DNA from: Bradyrhizobium prioriisuperbiae
Lineage (GTDB): Bacteria > Pseudomonadota > Alphaproteobacteria > Rhizobiales > Xanthobacteraceae
DNA length: 64,000 nt
NCBI RefSeq assembly: GCF_032397745.1
Contig: NZ_CP135921.1
Location: forward strand, 3,286,001 to 3,350,000
Direction of reading: 5' to 3'
Below are positions 54,769 to 62,586 of the stretch, piece after piece. The position numbers were made by a program, and so were the translations under genes. The notes under the pieces were generated by a model. The model searched no databases and was not told the DNA's origin. It saw nothing but the letters and a program-made list of their open reading frames with translations. Numbering within the stretch: position 1 is the first letter of the stretch; every line of letters begins with the position of its first letter.

Positions 54769-56052
54769 TCAGGCCGCAAGGGCAGATCCTCTGGGTCGAT
54801 AATTGTCGGGTAAGGGAGGGACCTGGACTGGCGCGGCGGAACAAGTTTCTGAGGGGGGAATCGTCGCCTGTTCGGCGATCAGGAAGCCGTAGGCCGCGAT
54901 GCACAGGGTTGCGTGATGATGGAAGCCACGCCAGCCGCGCCCCTCGTAGTGACCGAGCCCGACCTCCTGCTTGAGCTCCTGATAGTCGCGCTCGATGCGC
55001 CAGCGCAGCTTGGCCAGATTGACGAGCTGCGTGAAGCTGACGTTCTCCGGCAGCGTGGCGAGCCAGTATTTGGTCGGCTCTGCTTCGCCCTCCGGCCATT
55101 CGATCAGCAGCCACTCCGGCGACAGCTTCTCGGGGATCAGTTTGTTGTACCCGACGCGGACACGCACCCGCGCAAAGCGCGAGGATAGCTGGTCGGCCGA
55201 GCCTTCCCGCCACGCCACCGTGCGCCAGGCCTGCTTCGGGAGACTGAGTGCCACTTTTTTGGCCGAGACCAGTTCGGGCTCGTCGCGGCGGCCGGTGTTG
55301 TTCATCGGCTTGTCCATCCGCCGCGGGCCGCTGCCAGGGGCCCACATCAAGATGGTCGGCACGATGCCGACCACGTAAGGCAAGCCCAATTCTGTCATGC
55401 CGGCACGCAGCCGCGCGTCCCTGCCGTAGGCCGCATCCATCAGCGCGACGCCGCGTGGCAGACTGCTCTCGCAGGCCCAGCGGATTTGCTCCAGCGCGAT
55501 CTGCGGCTTAGTCTTGAACTTGATCTGCTTCGGCACGCCTGCCTTCTTCCGCCGGGCACGATCCTTCGTCCAGGCTTCCGGCAAGTACAGCCGATAGGCC
55601 ACCGGAAGGCTGGCGGCATGATTGGCGATCGAGAGCGACACCGCCACCTGGCAATTGGCCTGCTTGCCGAGCTGCCCGCAATATTGGTGGTGCACGCCGA
55701 CCGAATGCTTGCCTTGCTTGGGGAACGAGGTGTCGTCGATGATCCACGCCTCGATCGGCCCGCTCTTCTCGATCGCCGGCAGCACCAAATCGCGCACCTT
55801 GGTCAGCACGTCCTCGTCCGACCAGGCCGCGTTGGCGACAAAATGCAGCAACGACTGATGCTGTGCCGCCGTGCGCGCTGGAGCCGTCCGCGCCGCCATC
55901 GGCTCCACGCTCTTGCGTTCCCCAGGCAGCATCAGGCCCGTGCAATAGTCGCGCAGCGGTCTCGTCCGCTCCACGTGACCGATCACGCTTCCAAGACCGG
56001 CTACATACTCCGCAAACCGCGTTTCGCTATCCCCACCCTGATCGAGATTCAT
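54769..56052 (-). CDS. IS701-family DDE transposase
   Basis: 427 residues from the ATG at 56052. The DDE domain has WIIDDTSFPKQGKHSVGVHH (first Asp), GVALMDAAYGRDARLRAGM (second Asp) and RIERDYQELKQEVGLGHYEG (Glu). The length and the N-terminal FAEYVAGLGSVIGHVERTRP are those of IS701 transposases. The terminal inverted repeats could not be fixed by eye, so the element's exact ends are not given. It marks the right border of the defence island. It appears intact. Confidence 0.88.
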   Translation of the reverse strand: MNLDQGGDSETRFAEYVAGLGSVIGHVERTRPLRDYCTGLMLPGERKSVEPMAARTAPARTAAQHQSLLHFVANAAWSDEDVLTKVRDLVLPAIEKSGPIEAWIIDDTSFPKQGKHSVGVHHQYCGQLGKQANCQVAVSLSIANHAASLPVAYRLYLPEAWTKDRARRKKAGVPKQIKFKTKPQIALEQIRWACESSLPRGVALMDAAYGRDARLRAGMTELGLPYVVGIVPTILMWAPGSGPRRMDKPMNNTGRRDEPELVSAKKVALSLPKQAWRTVAWREGSADQLSSRFARVRVRVGYNKLIPEKLSPEWLLIEWPEGEAEPTKYWLATLPENVSFTQLVNLAKLRWRIERDYQELKQEVGLGHYEGRGWRGFHHHATLCIAAYGFLIAEQATIPPSETCSAAPVQVPPLPDNYRPRGSALAA

Positions 56053-56210
56053 CTGGCCCTCCGCGCGCCAAATATTGAATCTCCTCAATTACTTGATTCT
56101 CAGCCTCAATGACCGCGACCGTCTGACTCAGTACGATTAGCCGAAGTTCGTCGCGGCGTCGATCCCAGCGCCGAGCGGGCCACAGCCCGCCATCCATCTC
56201 GCCACCGCCA

Positions 56211-56882
56211 TCATATGATGGTTGTGACTCCGAACTCTTGGACGGCACGGCGCGCGCTGGCGAGGTTGGCAATCAATTCGGGCCGGGTCTGTCGCTCTTG
56301 CATCCATGCGGGTTGCCCAGGACGGGTACGCCAGGACTCACTGAGCGGGCTGTTGTCCACGGTGTCGAAGCCGAACCGGTCGTATAGTCGCGTCACAAGC
56401 TCGACGGCCTCCGGAAAGTCACTTGAGGCCGACAACGCCAAACGGTCGGCGGAGCCGGCCGGTCTCCCCCAGGTTATGATCCGAGGAGCCTGAATGTGCG
56501 TGAAAGCCTTGACTACCTTCGATGTTGGGAGTTGCTCCTGACGCAATTCATGCTCTGTTTTTTCACCTGAATCGATAATCGGGTAATGACCGTCGCGAAC
56601 CGCCATATAGTTGTTCGTGTCGATCACGACCTTCCCCGCAAGCTCGTTCACGGGCATGTCGTTAACCATCTTCAGAGGAACAGCAATGACGACGAACTCG
56701 CCCGCCGCCGCCGCGCCAGCCGCCGTTGCCGCGCGCGCTGATGGCCCTAGCTCCTCGATAAGGCTGCCTAATGTCTCGGGGCCTCGCGAATTGGCAAGGA
56801 CGACCTGGTGACCGTTCGCGATAGCCGCACGCGCGATATGACGACCCACTTCGCCTGCGCCGATGATGCCAATAATAGTCAC
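56211..56882 (-). CDS. NADPH-dependent F420 reductase-like protein
   Basis: 223 residues. The N-terminal Rossmann motif is TIIGIIGAGEVGRHIARAAI, then VVLANSRGPETLGSLIEELG, and the chain continues with VVIDTNNYMAVRDGHYPIID. It belongs to the COG2085 group of F420:NADP+ oxidoreductase-like proteins, which in alphaproteobacteria act as dinucleotide-binding enzymes without proven F420 use. It is followed by two SDR genes on the same strand, forming a redox patch. Confidence 0.8.
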   Translation of the reverse strand: MTIIGIIGAGEVGRHIARAAIANGHQVVLANSRGPETLGSLIEELGPSARAATAAGAAAAGEFVVIAVPLKMVNDMPVNELAGKVVIDTNNYMAVRDGHYPIIDSGEKTEHELRQEQLPTSKVVKAFTHIQAPRIITWGRPAGSADRLALSASSDFPEAVELVTRLYDRFGFDTVDNSPLSESWRTRPGQPAWMQERQTRPELIANLASARRAVQEFGVTTII

Positions 56883-56975
56883 CGATAGCGACCCCTCTAA
56901 TTTCGAGAAAGATGACAGCCTTGAAGGCGAGAACGGGAATGACGAAGAAGTAGCTTGGTCATTCCCGTTTCGATC

Positions 56976-57941
56976 TCACCTAAGCCCGATCAGGCTCTCG
57001 CTTTTCTCCCAAAGCTGCGCGGCTTTATCTGCGTCGAGCGCATATGATCTTGCGCCATCGAAAAACGGATTGGGCGTATCCTCGATCGGCGCGACTGCGC
57101 AATCTTCGAGGTAACGCCCGCCGATATCGTCCTTGTCAGCTACGACCGCAGCCCAGACCGATGTTGCCGCTGCCTGCGAAATACTTTTGAGTTCTGCTGG
57201 CGGAAGACCCGCGTCGGCGCGAGCCTTGCCAACAGTTTCGAAGAGGCCCTGCAACGCTTCCTGCGAGAAGTGGCGTGGAAGATCAGTCAAGCTGTTCCCG
57301 GGCATCACCGACGCCGCTCGGATACCGCGATTGCGATGCCGCCGGTCGAATTCAACTGCGAAGAGGGAGTTTGCGGTTTTTGATCGGCCATAGGCGACGA
57401 ACGGGTCATATGCCTGTTGCTCGAAGTTCGGATCGTCCAGGTCAAGATCGGCCACGCGATGAGCCTGTGATGACAGGACCACGAGCCGGCCGTTATCAGC
57501 GAGAAGCGGTTCGATTTTCTTGATTAAGGCAAAATGGCCAAGATGATTGGTTCCAAACTGCAGTTCGAAGCCGTCAACCGTCCGACCGAACGGCGGTGCC
57601 ATGACGCCAGCATTGGCGATGATGACATCGAAGGGCTGGCTGTCAGCAAGTAGTTTATCCGCGGAGGTGTCAACGCTTTTCAGGGATGCAAGATCGAGTT
57701 CGATCAACTCAAGGCTGCCATCACCGTCTCGCGCGGCGTCACGGACCAATGCAGTGGCCGATTCAGCTTTAGCCAGGTCTCTAACGGTTCCTACGACGCT
57801 GGCACCGTGAGACGCCAATGCGCGGGCCGTCTCGAGTCCGATGCCCGACGATGCGCCAGTCACGAGAAACCGCTTTCCATGAAGATTTACGCCGGAGAGC
57901 ACGTCGTCAGCGGTTGATTTTGCGCCGAAGTTCTCAGTCAT
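56976..57941 (-). CDS. SDR-family oxidoreductase (retinol-dehydrogenase-like)
   Basis: 321 residues. It has the cofactor loop TGASSGIGLETARALASHGA, the NAG motif (VIIANAGVMAPPFGRTVDGF), the catalytic Ser (VVLSSQAHRV) and YGRSK. The length and the region DDPNFEQQAYDPFVAYGRSK are those of the light-dependent/retinol-like SDR subgroup common in soil bacteria. The start is the ATG at 57941. It is probably co-transcribed with the neighbouring redox genes. Confidence 0.87.
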   Translation of the reverse strand: MTENFGAKSTADDVLSGVNLHGKRFLVTGASSGIGLETARALASHGASVVGTVRDLAKAESATALVRDAARDGDGSLELIELDLASLKSVDTSADKLLADSQPFDVIIANAGVMAPPFGRTVDGFELQFGTNHLGHFALIKKIEPLLADNGRLVVLSSQAHRVADLDLDDPNFEQQAYDPFVAYGRSKTANSLFAVEFDRRHRNRGIRAASVMPGNSLTDLPRHFSQEALQGLFETVGKARADAGLPPAELKSISQAAATSVWAAVVADKDDIGGRYLEDCAVAPIEDTPNPFFDGARSYALDADKAAQLWEKSESLIGLR

Positions 57942-57994
57942 GTTTTTTCCTATATTGTTGGGATGAGGTAGTAACTGCGCGAGTTTCAGCCATT

Positions 57995-58729
57995 TCAGAC
58001 CTGGGCCACGCCGCCGTCCGCGAAAACTTCGCTTCCGGTCATGAAGCTGCTGTCGCTGGAAGCAAGGAATGCGGCGACCGCGGCAATCTCGTTGGGATCG
58101 CCGACGCGTCCAAGCGGCGTGCCGGCCCTTACCGCGTCCAGCCCTGCCTCTCCCATGATCTCCACGGCTTTCTCCGTCCGCGTCGCCCCGGGCGAAAGCA
58201 CATTCACGCGGATGCCCGTGCCGTTCAGATCCTGCGCCCAGGTGCGCGCGAAACTGCGGATCGCCGCCTTGGAGGCGCTGTAGAGGCTGAATTGCGGTAT
58301 CCCCATCGATCCCCCGCTAGAACCGGTCAGGATGATCGAGCCGCCCTCCGACATCAACGGCAGCGCCGTTTGAACCGTAAACAGCAGGCCCTTGACGTTC
58401 GTGTCGAAAATCCGGTCGTACTGCTCGGAAGTTATCTGGCCGAGAGGCGCCAACTCCGAAATTCCGACATTGGCCAGCAGAATGTCGAGATCGCCTCGCT
58501 CCGCCTTAACTGCTTCAAACAGCCGATTGAGGTCGGTCGCATCAGTTATCGACCCGCATATGGCGCGCGCATTCGGTCCGAGCTGCGCCAGGGCCGCGTC
58601 GAGCGTGGCCTTGGTGCGGCCAAAAATGAATACGAACGCGCCTTCGTCGATGAAGCGGTTTGCCGAAGCGAGCCCGATGCCGCTGCCACCGCCCGTCACG
58701 ACTGCAGTCTTCCCTTCCAGTCTTTTCAC
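57995..58729 (-). CDS. SDR-family oxidoreductase
   Basis: 244 residues. Cofactor loop TGGGSGIGLASANRFIDEGA, NAG-equivalent LLANVGISELAPLGQ, catalytic Ser (ILTGSSGGSMG) and YSASK, and an end with SFMTGSEVFADGGVAQV. This is a classical SDR of the FabG/glucose-dehydrogenase type. It is divergent from the HxlR regulator gene 84 bases away, which probably controls it. Confidence 0.88.
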   Translation of the reverse strand: MKRLEGKTAVVTGGGSGIGLASANRFIDEGAFVFIFGRTKATLDAALAQLGPNARAICGSITDATDLNRLFEAVKAERGDLDILLANVGISELAPLGQITSEQYDRIFDTNVKGLLFTVQTALPLMSEGGSIILTGSSGGSMGIPQFSLYSASKAAIRSFARTWAQDLNGTGIRVNVLSPGATRTEKAVEIMGEAGLDAVRAGTPLGRVGDPNEIAAVAAFLASSDSSFMTGSEVFADGGVAQV

Positions 58730-58813
58730 GTCCTGCCTCCCGCTTCACAGAAGGCATACTTGGCATCGAACTGACCTATTGACTAGTATGCACCTTTTGG
58801 TAAGTATCTATTT
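58730..58813. promoter_or_regulatory. Divergent promoter region of SDR and hxlR-like genes
   Basis: The 84 bases include TTGACT at 58779-58784 and the partly symmetric GTATGCACC-TTTT-GGTAAGTATC around 58787-58808, which resembles HxlR/YodB-type operators (outward GTA/TAC arms around a T-rich centre). The HxlR ATG at 58814 has no good Shine-Dalgarno, so transcription may begin very close to it. Autorepression and control of the SDR gene is inferred. Confidence 0.45.
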
Positions 58814-59173
58814 ATGACCTCAAAACCCTTGCCCGTCCTTGGCTTTACCTGTGGACTCGACACCTCGCTCCGCTTGATCGCGGGCAAGTGGAAACCGCTG
58901 ATCCTGTATTTCCTACTCCTGGGGCCGAAGCGGTACGGCGAATTGAAGCGAGCGGTGCGCGACGTCAGCGACAAGGTGTTGATCCAACACCTGAAGGAGC
59001 TCGAGGCCGACGGCGTCTTGACGCGGACCGACTACAAGGAAGTACCGCCGCGGGTTGATTACTCGCTGACTCCACTAGGCCGAAGCCTCGCCGAGGCGCT
59101 CGTCCCGCTTTGCGACTGGGGGACGCAGAACGCGGCCGAAGTCACAGGGGTCTTCGCCGAACGTGAACGCTGA
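58814..59173 (+). CDS. HxlR-family winged-helix regulator
   Basis: 119 residues: FTCGLDTSLRLIAGKWKPLI, YGELKRAVRDVSDKVLIQHL as the recognition region and VPPRVDYSLTPLGRSLAEAL as the wing. A Cys near the N-terminus (CGLDTSL) is the position used for redox or quinone sensing in YodB-like members. It probably represses the divergent SDR gene, and perhaps the azoreductase downstream. It responds to electrophiles or disulfide stress by analogy. Confidence 0.88.
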   Translation: MTSKPLPVLGFTCGLDTSLRLIAGKWKPLILYFLLLGPKRYGELKRAVRDVSDKVLIQHLKELEADGVLTRTDYKEVPPRVDYSLTPLGRSLAEALVPLCDWGTQNAAEVTGVFAERER

Positions 59174-59370
59174 CGCCACGCACGAGACCGACGATCGCGG
59201 CTTGATCTAGCGCGCTCGGCGGTAGTCGGCAGCGCCTCGGTTGGCGAAGGCGCGATGTCAATCTCCTTCGGTATCGTGACGATAGTCTGCTGCGCCAGGG
59301 CTCAGCTTGAAAGGGCAGTCGATCTCAAGCAGTCGTTTTAGGGCTGTGTTCGCATTCTCAGATGACCAGA

Positions 59371-59487
59371 TTAATGACGAACGTAGCTCGGTAGCTGCGT
59401 TTCCGAGCGGTAGAAAGATGACGTCGTGCCGTGCGGAAACGCGGGATCGCTCACAACCACTGCAAAACTGTGAATGCCGATTTCCAT
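59371..59487 (-). pseudogene. N-terminal relic of a luciferase-like (LLM) flavin-dependent oxidoreductase
   Basis: The ATG at 59487 opens with MEIGIHSFAVVVSDP, which is how LLM-class flavin oxidoreductases begin. The reading frame then diverges from the family and stops after 38 codons at 59371. The remaining gene is absent. It lies 28 bases after the azoreductase gene on the same strand, where a redox operon partner would be expected. It looks like a deletion relic; the rest of 59174-59515 shows no other gene. Confidence 0.4.
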
Positions 59488-59515
59488 GATATTGCAACTT
59501 CACCGAGGGAGCCGT

Positions 59516-60124
59516 TCAGGCAGCAAGCTCGGCGATAATTGCTTCGGCCTTCACGAGCTCTTTTGCCTTGACCTCCGGACCGTAGTTGACGCCTTCCACG
59601 CGGACGGTGGTGATGTCTGTGAGGCCGATGAAGCCAAGCATGCCCGAGAGGTAGGTTTCCTGGTGATCCAGGAAAGCGATCGGGCTGTCGCCGAGATAAT
59701 AGCCGCCTCGCGACGATGCGATGAAGACCTTCTTGCCTTTCACCAGGCCTTCGACTCCATTCCCGTCGTATTTGAACGACTTGCCGGCGACGACGACCCG
59801 ATCGATCCAGGCCTTGAGCTGCGAAGAGACGTTGTAGTTGTACATCGGCGCGCCGACTACGATCATATCGGCCGCAAACAGCTCGTCCATATAGGCGCTG
59901 CCGAGAGCGATATCGGCGCCGAGTAAAGCATCGGGGGCGAGCGCGCCCTGCGCGGCGGCCCAATGACGATCGGACAAATGCATCGGCGCGTCGTCCACGA
60001 GGTCGCGGTAAACCACTTGAGAGTCCGGATGCAGCTCCCTCAACCGGGCGACAATGCTTGCGGAGACTGTGCGGCTAACCGATGCGTCGCCGAGAATGCT
60101 GGAATCAAGGTGTAGGATATTCAT
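59516..60124 (-). CDS. azoR: FMN-dependent NADH-azoreductase
   Basis: 202 residues from the ATG at 60124. The start MNILHLDSSILGDASVSRTV carries the FMN-phosphate loop (SSxxxxxSxS), and the core reads VVGAPMYNYNVSSQLKAWID, typical of AzoR. A further FIASSRGG loop follows. It is a homodimeric flavoprotein that reduces azo dyes and quinones with two electrons from NADH. It follows a LysR-type gene on the same strand, with 170 bases between. Confidence 0.9.
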   Translation of the reverse strand: MNILHLDSSILGDASVSRTVSASIVARLRELHPDSQVVYRDLVDDAPMHLSDRHWAAAQGALAPDALLGADIALGSAYMDELFAADMIVVGAPMYNYNVSSQLKAWIDRVVVAGKSFKYDGNGVEGLVKGKKVFIASSRGGYYLGDSPIAFLDHQETYLSGMLGFIGLTDITTVRVEGVNYGPEVKAKELVKAEAIIAELAA

Positions 60125-60294
60125 GGGAAGACCTCCGGTTGCGCTTGTTAGCGACACAAAGGCAGTCCTTTGCCGCGCTCACGTCACGCATACCTCCCAC
60201 ACGCCGATCTCGGTGAATAGCCGATATATTCCGATGCATCCCATCGGTGAGAGCGATAATATACGACAGACAGTCGTTGATGAAGTTAAGGGGC

Positions 60295-61209
60295 CTAATC
60301 GACCGTTGGCATGGATGCAGAGCAGCGGTTCAAGCGGTCGATAAACCAGCGGCCTGCGGGACCGGGTGGAGCTGACGTTCGATAGATAGCGGACATCGGC
60401 ACAATAACGCCGCCCGTCGGAACGTCCTGAATGGACAGTTCCACCAGCTTTCCTTCGGCGATGTCGCGTTGGACTGCATGCACGGGCATGCCTCCCCAGC
60501 CGAGACCGTTTAACAAAAAGGCATGCTTCGCAAATAGGTCGGCGAGGTGCCAAGTCGACGACGACATCACGCCGAACTCCACACCATCTGATGAGCTTGA
60601 TCTGTCCGTCAGCACGAGTTGCACATGCTTTGCCAGTTGCTGACGCGGTATCTTCCCCTTGAACAATGCGAGCGGATGATGCCGCGCGGCGACCATGACA
60701 ATAGGGACGCCGGACAACGGTTCGCCGCCGAGCTCAAAACAATCTGTAGGTAATGTCGCCGCCACACCAACGGTGGCGGTACCGTCGAGAACGCGTTGAT
60801 GAGTCGCGCCAAGCGCCTCGACAAAAAGCCGGAGCGGAGTGCCAGGGAATAAACTCCTGAACTCATTGGCAGCTACAGTAATAGCGGCGATCGGAAATAG
60901 AACGTCCACCACCACCGCAAGCTCGGGCTCAAGGCCCGCCGACATTCCCTTTGCCCGTGCTTTCATAAAGTCGACGCCCGCTATGATACCACGCGCGTCG
61001 GTGAGCAACGCGTTGCCAGCGGGGGTAAGGGTTGGGTATCGTGCGGAACGGTCGAACAATTTAACGGCCATCTGTGCCTCAAGGCCGCTAACGAGATCGC
61101 TGACGACCGACTGAGCGCGATGAAGTTTGCGAGCGGCCGCAGAGAAGCTGCCTTCGTCGACCGACGCAATGAAGGCACGGAGTTGATCAAATGAAACGCC
61201 ATCTAACAT
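60295..61209 (-). CDS. LysR-type transcriptional regulator
   Basis: 304 residues, normal for LTTRs. The winged-helix N-terminus reads SFDQLRAFIASVDEGSFSAA and RKLHRAQSVVSDLVSGLEAQ, followed by the linker helix and the substrate-binding domain (LAVVVDVLFPIAAITVAANE). It probably regulates the azoreductase gene downstream on the same strand, a common pairing, but no T-N11-A site was pinned down. The ligand is unknown. Confidence 0.9.
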   Translation of the reverse strand: MLDGVSFDQLRAFIASVDEGSFSAAARKLHRAQSVVSDLVSGLEAQMAVKLFDRSARYPTLTPAGNALLTDARGIIAGVDFMKARAKGMSAGLEPELAVVVDVLFPIAAITVAANEFRSLFPGTPLRLFVEALGATHQRVLDGTATVGVAATLPTDCFELGGEPLSGVPIVMVAARHHPLALFKGKIPRQQLAKHVQLVLTDRSSSSDGVEFGVMSSSTWHLADLFAKHAFLLNGLGWGGMPVHAVQRDIAEGKLVELSIQDVPTGGVIVPMSAIYRTSAPPGPAGRWFIDRLNRCSASMPTVD

Positions 61210-61287
61210 ACGACCACACCATCGCCCTGACCGATACTTAGATCATCAACATATCGGACAGGACGGAGAAATGTAAGCAATCTGACC

Positions 61288-61307
61288 TAGGCGGCGTGGA
61301 CAAATTT
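61288..61307. repeat. 20-base inverted repeat of the end of the IS5-type transposase gene
   Basis: TAGGCGGCGTGGACAAATTT here is a perfect 20-base inverse copy of the sequence at 62426-62445, where it codes for the last residues (KFVHAA) and stop of the IS5-type transposase. On the minus strand it also encodes KFVHAA and a stop. It is either a relic of a second, oppositely oriented transposase copy or one of two inverted ends bounding the 1.16 kb between them. Confidence 0.6.
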
Positions 61308-61368
61308 CTCCGTTCGTTTGCCATTGCGTGACCGTTGCCAGGCGCACTCACGTGCGTAAGATCAAAGC

Positions 61369-61593
61369 ATGGGCAATTGGAACGACAGCGGCTGCGAAAC
61401 ATGTCGGCGCGGGATTTTATCAGGTCGCAGCGACCTGCCCGAACATGTCGCGACAAGTCTGAAGGCTCACGCGCATTTGCGACGATGCCAGACATGCGGG
61501 GCATGGTGGGAAGAGAATGGGCGTGAAGCTCACGTCATTTCCCACAGCGAGGCAAGGGCGACTTTCTCGGCGCATTTCGAAAATGATCGGTAA
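61369..61593 (+). CDS. Small CxxC zinc-ribbon-like protein
   Basis: 74 residues. It has CETC near residue 9 and CQTC near 40, a typical two-knuckle spacing, with SGRSDLPEHVATSLKAHAHL between them, then GAWWEENGREAHVISHSEAR. Paired CxxC motifs suggest a structural zinc site. The protein-like sequence and the matching pattern argue for a real gene. It lies between the 20-base repeat and the IS5 transposase. Function unknown. Confidence 0.6.
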   Translation: MGNWNDSGCETCRRGILSGRSDLPEHVATSLKAHAHLRRCQTCGAWWEENGREAHVISHSEARATFSAHFENDR

Positions 61594-61664
61594 TTGCCAA
61601 ACCGTGCGAGATCCGTTGACGTAGCTGCGCGGGGTTGATTCAAGGCTGCTTTTTGGAGGCAGGC

Positions 61665-62446
61665 TTGAGCAGGGGCGATCTCACCGAAGCAGAATGGCGC
61701 GTTTTGAAGGGCTTACTGCCTATTGAGCCTGAGAACCGTGGCCGAGGCAGGCGTCCCGAGCAGAACCGCGCAGTTATTAACGGAATCCTTTGGCGACTGC
61801 GGTGCGGCGCGCCATGGCGCGACGTTCCGCCCAAGTGTGGCAGCTGGAATACCATCTATCGGCGGTTCCGCCGGTGGAGCGAGGCCGGGGTCTGGGAGAC
61901 CGTTGCGGTGACGCTCGCCGAGGTCATGGCAGACAGCGGCCACTACAGCATCGACAGCACCACAGTTCGCGCCCATGTCTCGGCAGCGGGCGGAAAAGGG
62001 GGACTCATCGACGCGCTCTTGGCCGCTCGCGGGGCGGGTTCACCAGTAAGCTTCACTGCCTGGCAGATACCCTCGGACGACCGCTCGCCTTCCATCTGAC
62101 TGGTGGCGAAGCAGCGGACTGCAAGGCGTATGATGCCCTGATCGATCTGCCCGAACGCAAACCCGATGCCTTCCTTGCGGACAAGGGCTATGATGCCGAT
62201 ACCATTCGCGCCGATCTCGCAGAGCGGAAGATTGAACCCGTCATACCCGGCCGATCAAACCGCCGTGTGAAGATCGAGTATGATCGGGCGCTCTACCGAC
62301 AGCGCAACCGCATCGAACGCATGTTCGGCCATCTCAAGATCAATCGCGCCATCGCCACCCGATACGATCAACTGGCCAATAGCTTCCTCGGCATGGTCCA
62401 CATCGCCACCGCCAGATATTGGCTCAAATTTGTCCACGCCGCCTAA
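61665..62446 (+). mobile_element. IS5-family transposase in two overlapping frames (-1 frameshift)
   Basis: The first frame starts at TTG 61665 with GGAGG five bases upstream (LTEAEWRVLKGLLPIEPENR, then NRAVINGILWRLRCGAPWRD and STTVRAHVSAAGGKGG). The family sequence then continues in the -1 frame (RSRGGFTSKLHCLADTLGRP, LADKGYDADTIRADLAERKI, RIERMFGHLKINRAIATRYD) to the stop at 62444-62446. The join falls at AAAAGGGGG (61994-62002), a typical slippery site for programmed -1 frameshifting in the IS427-like group of IS5. DDE residues are in STT, ADKGYD and RIERMF. The element's ends are unresolved. It looks potentially active. Confidence 0.85.
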
Positions 62447-62586
62447 GGACTGTCATCAGCTCTTGTTTGCTGAGGCTACGAAGGCAGCAAGCTCGCGTCC
62501 GTAGCGGACAGGCTCCTCGTAGAAAGGCGGTACGCATCCGGCGAAGGCCCCCGGCCAGGCTGTTTTTGGCAGAAGGCGATCGCGGG

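Noticed and set aside
59258..59503. 81-residue minus-strand ORF
   Set aside because: It overlaps the LLM relic in another frame and has no ribosome site or family-like sequence.
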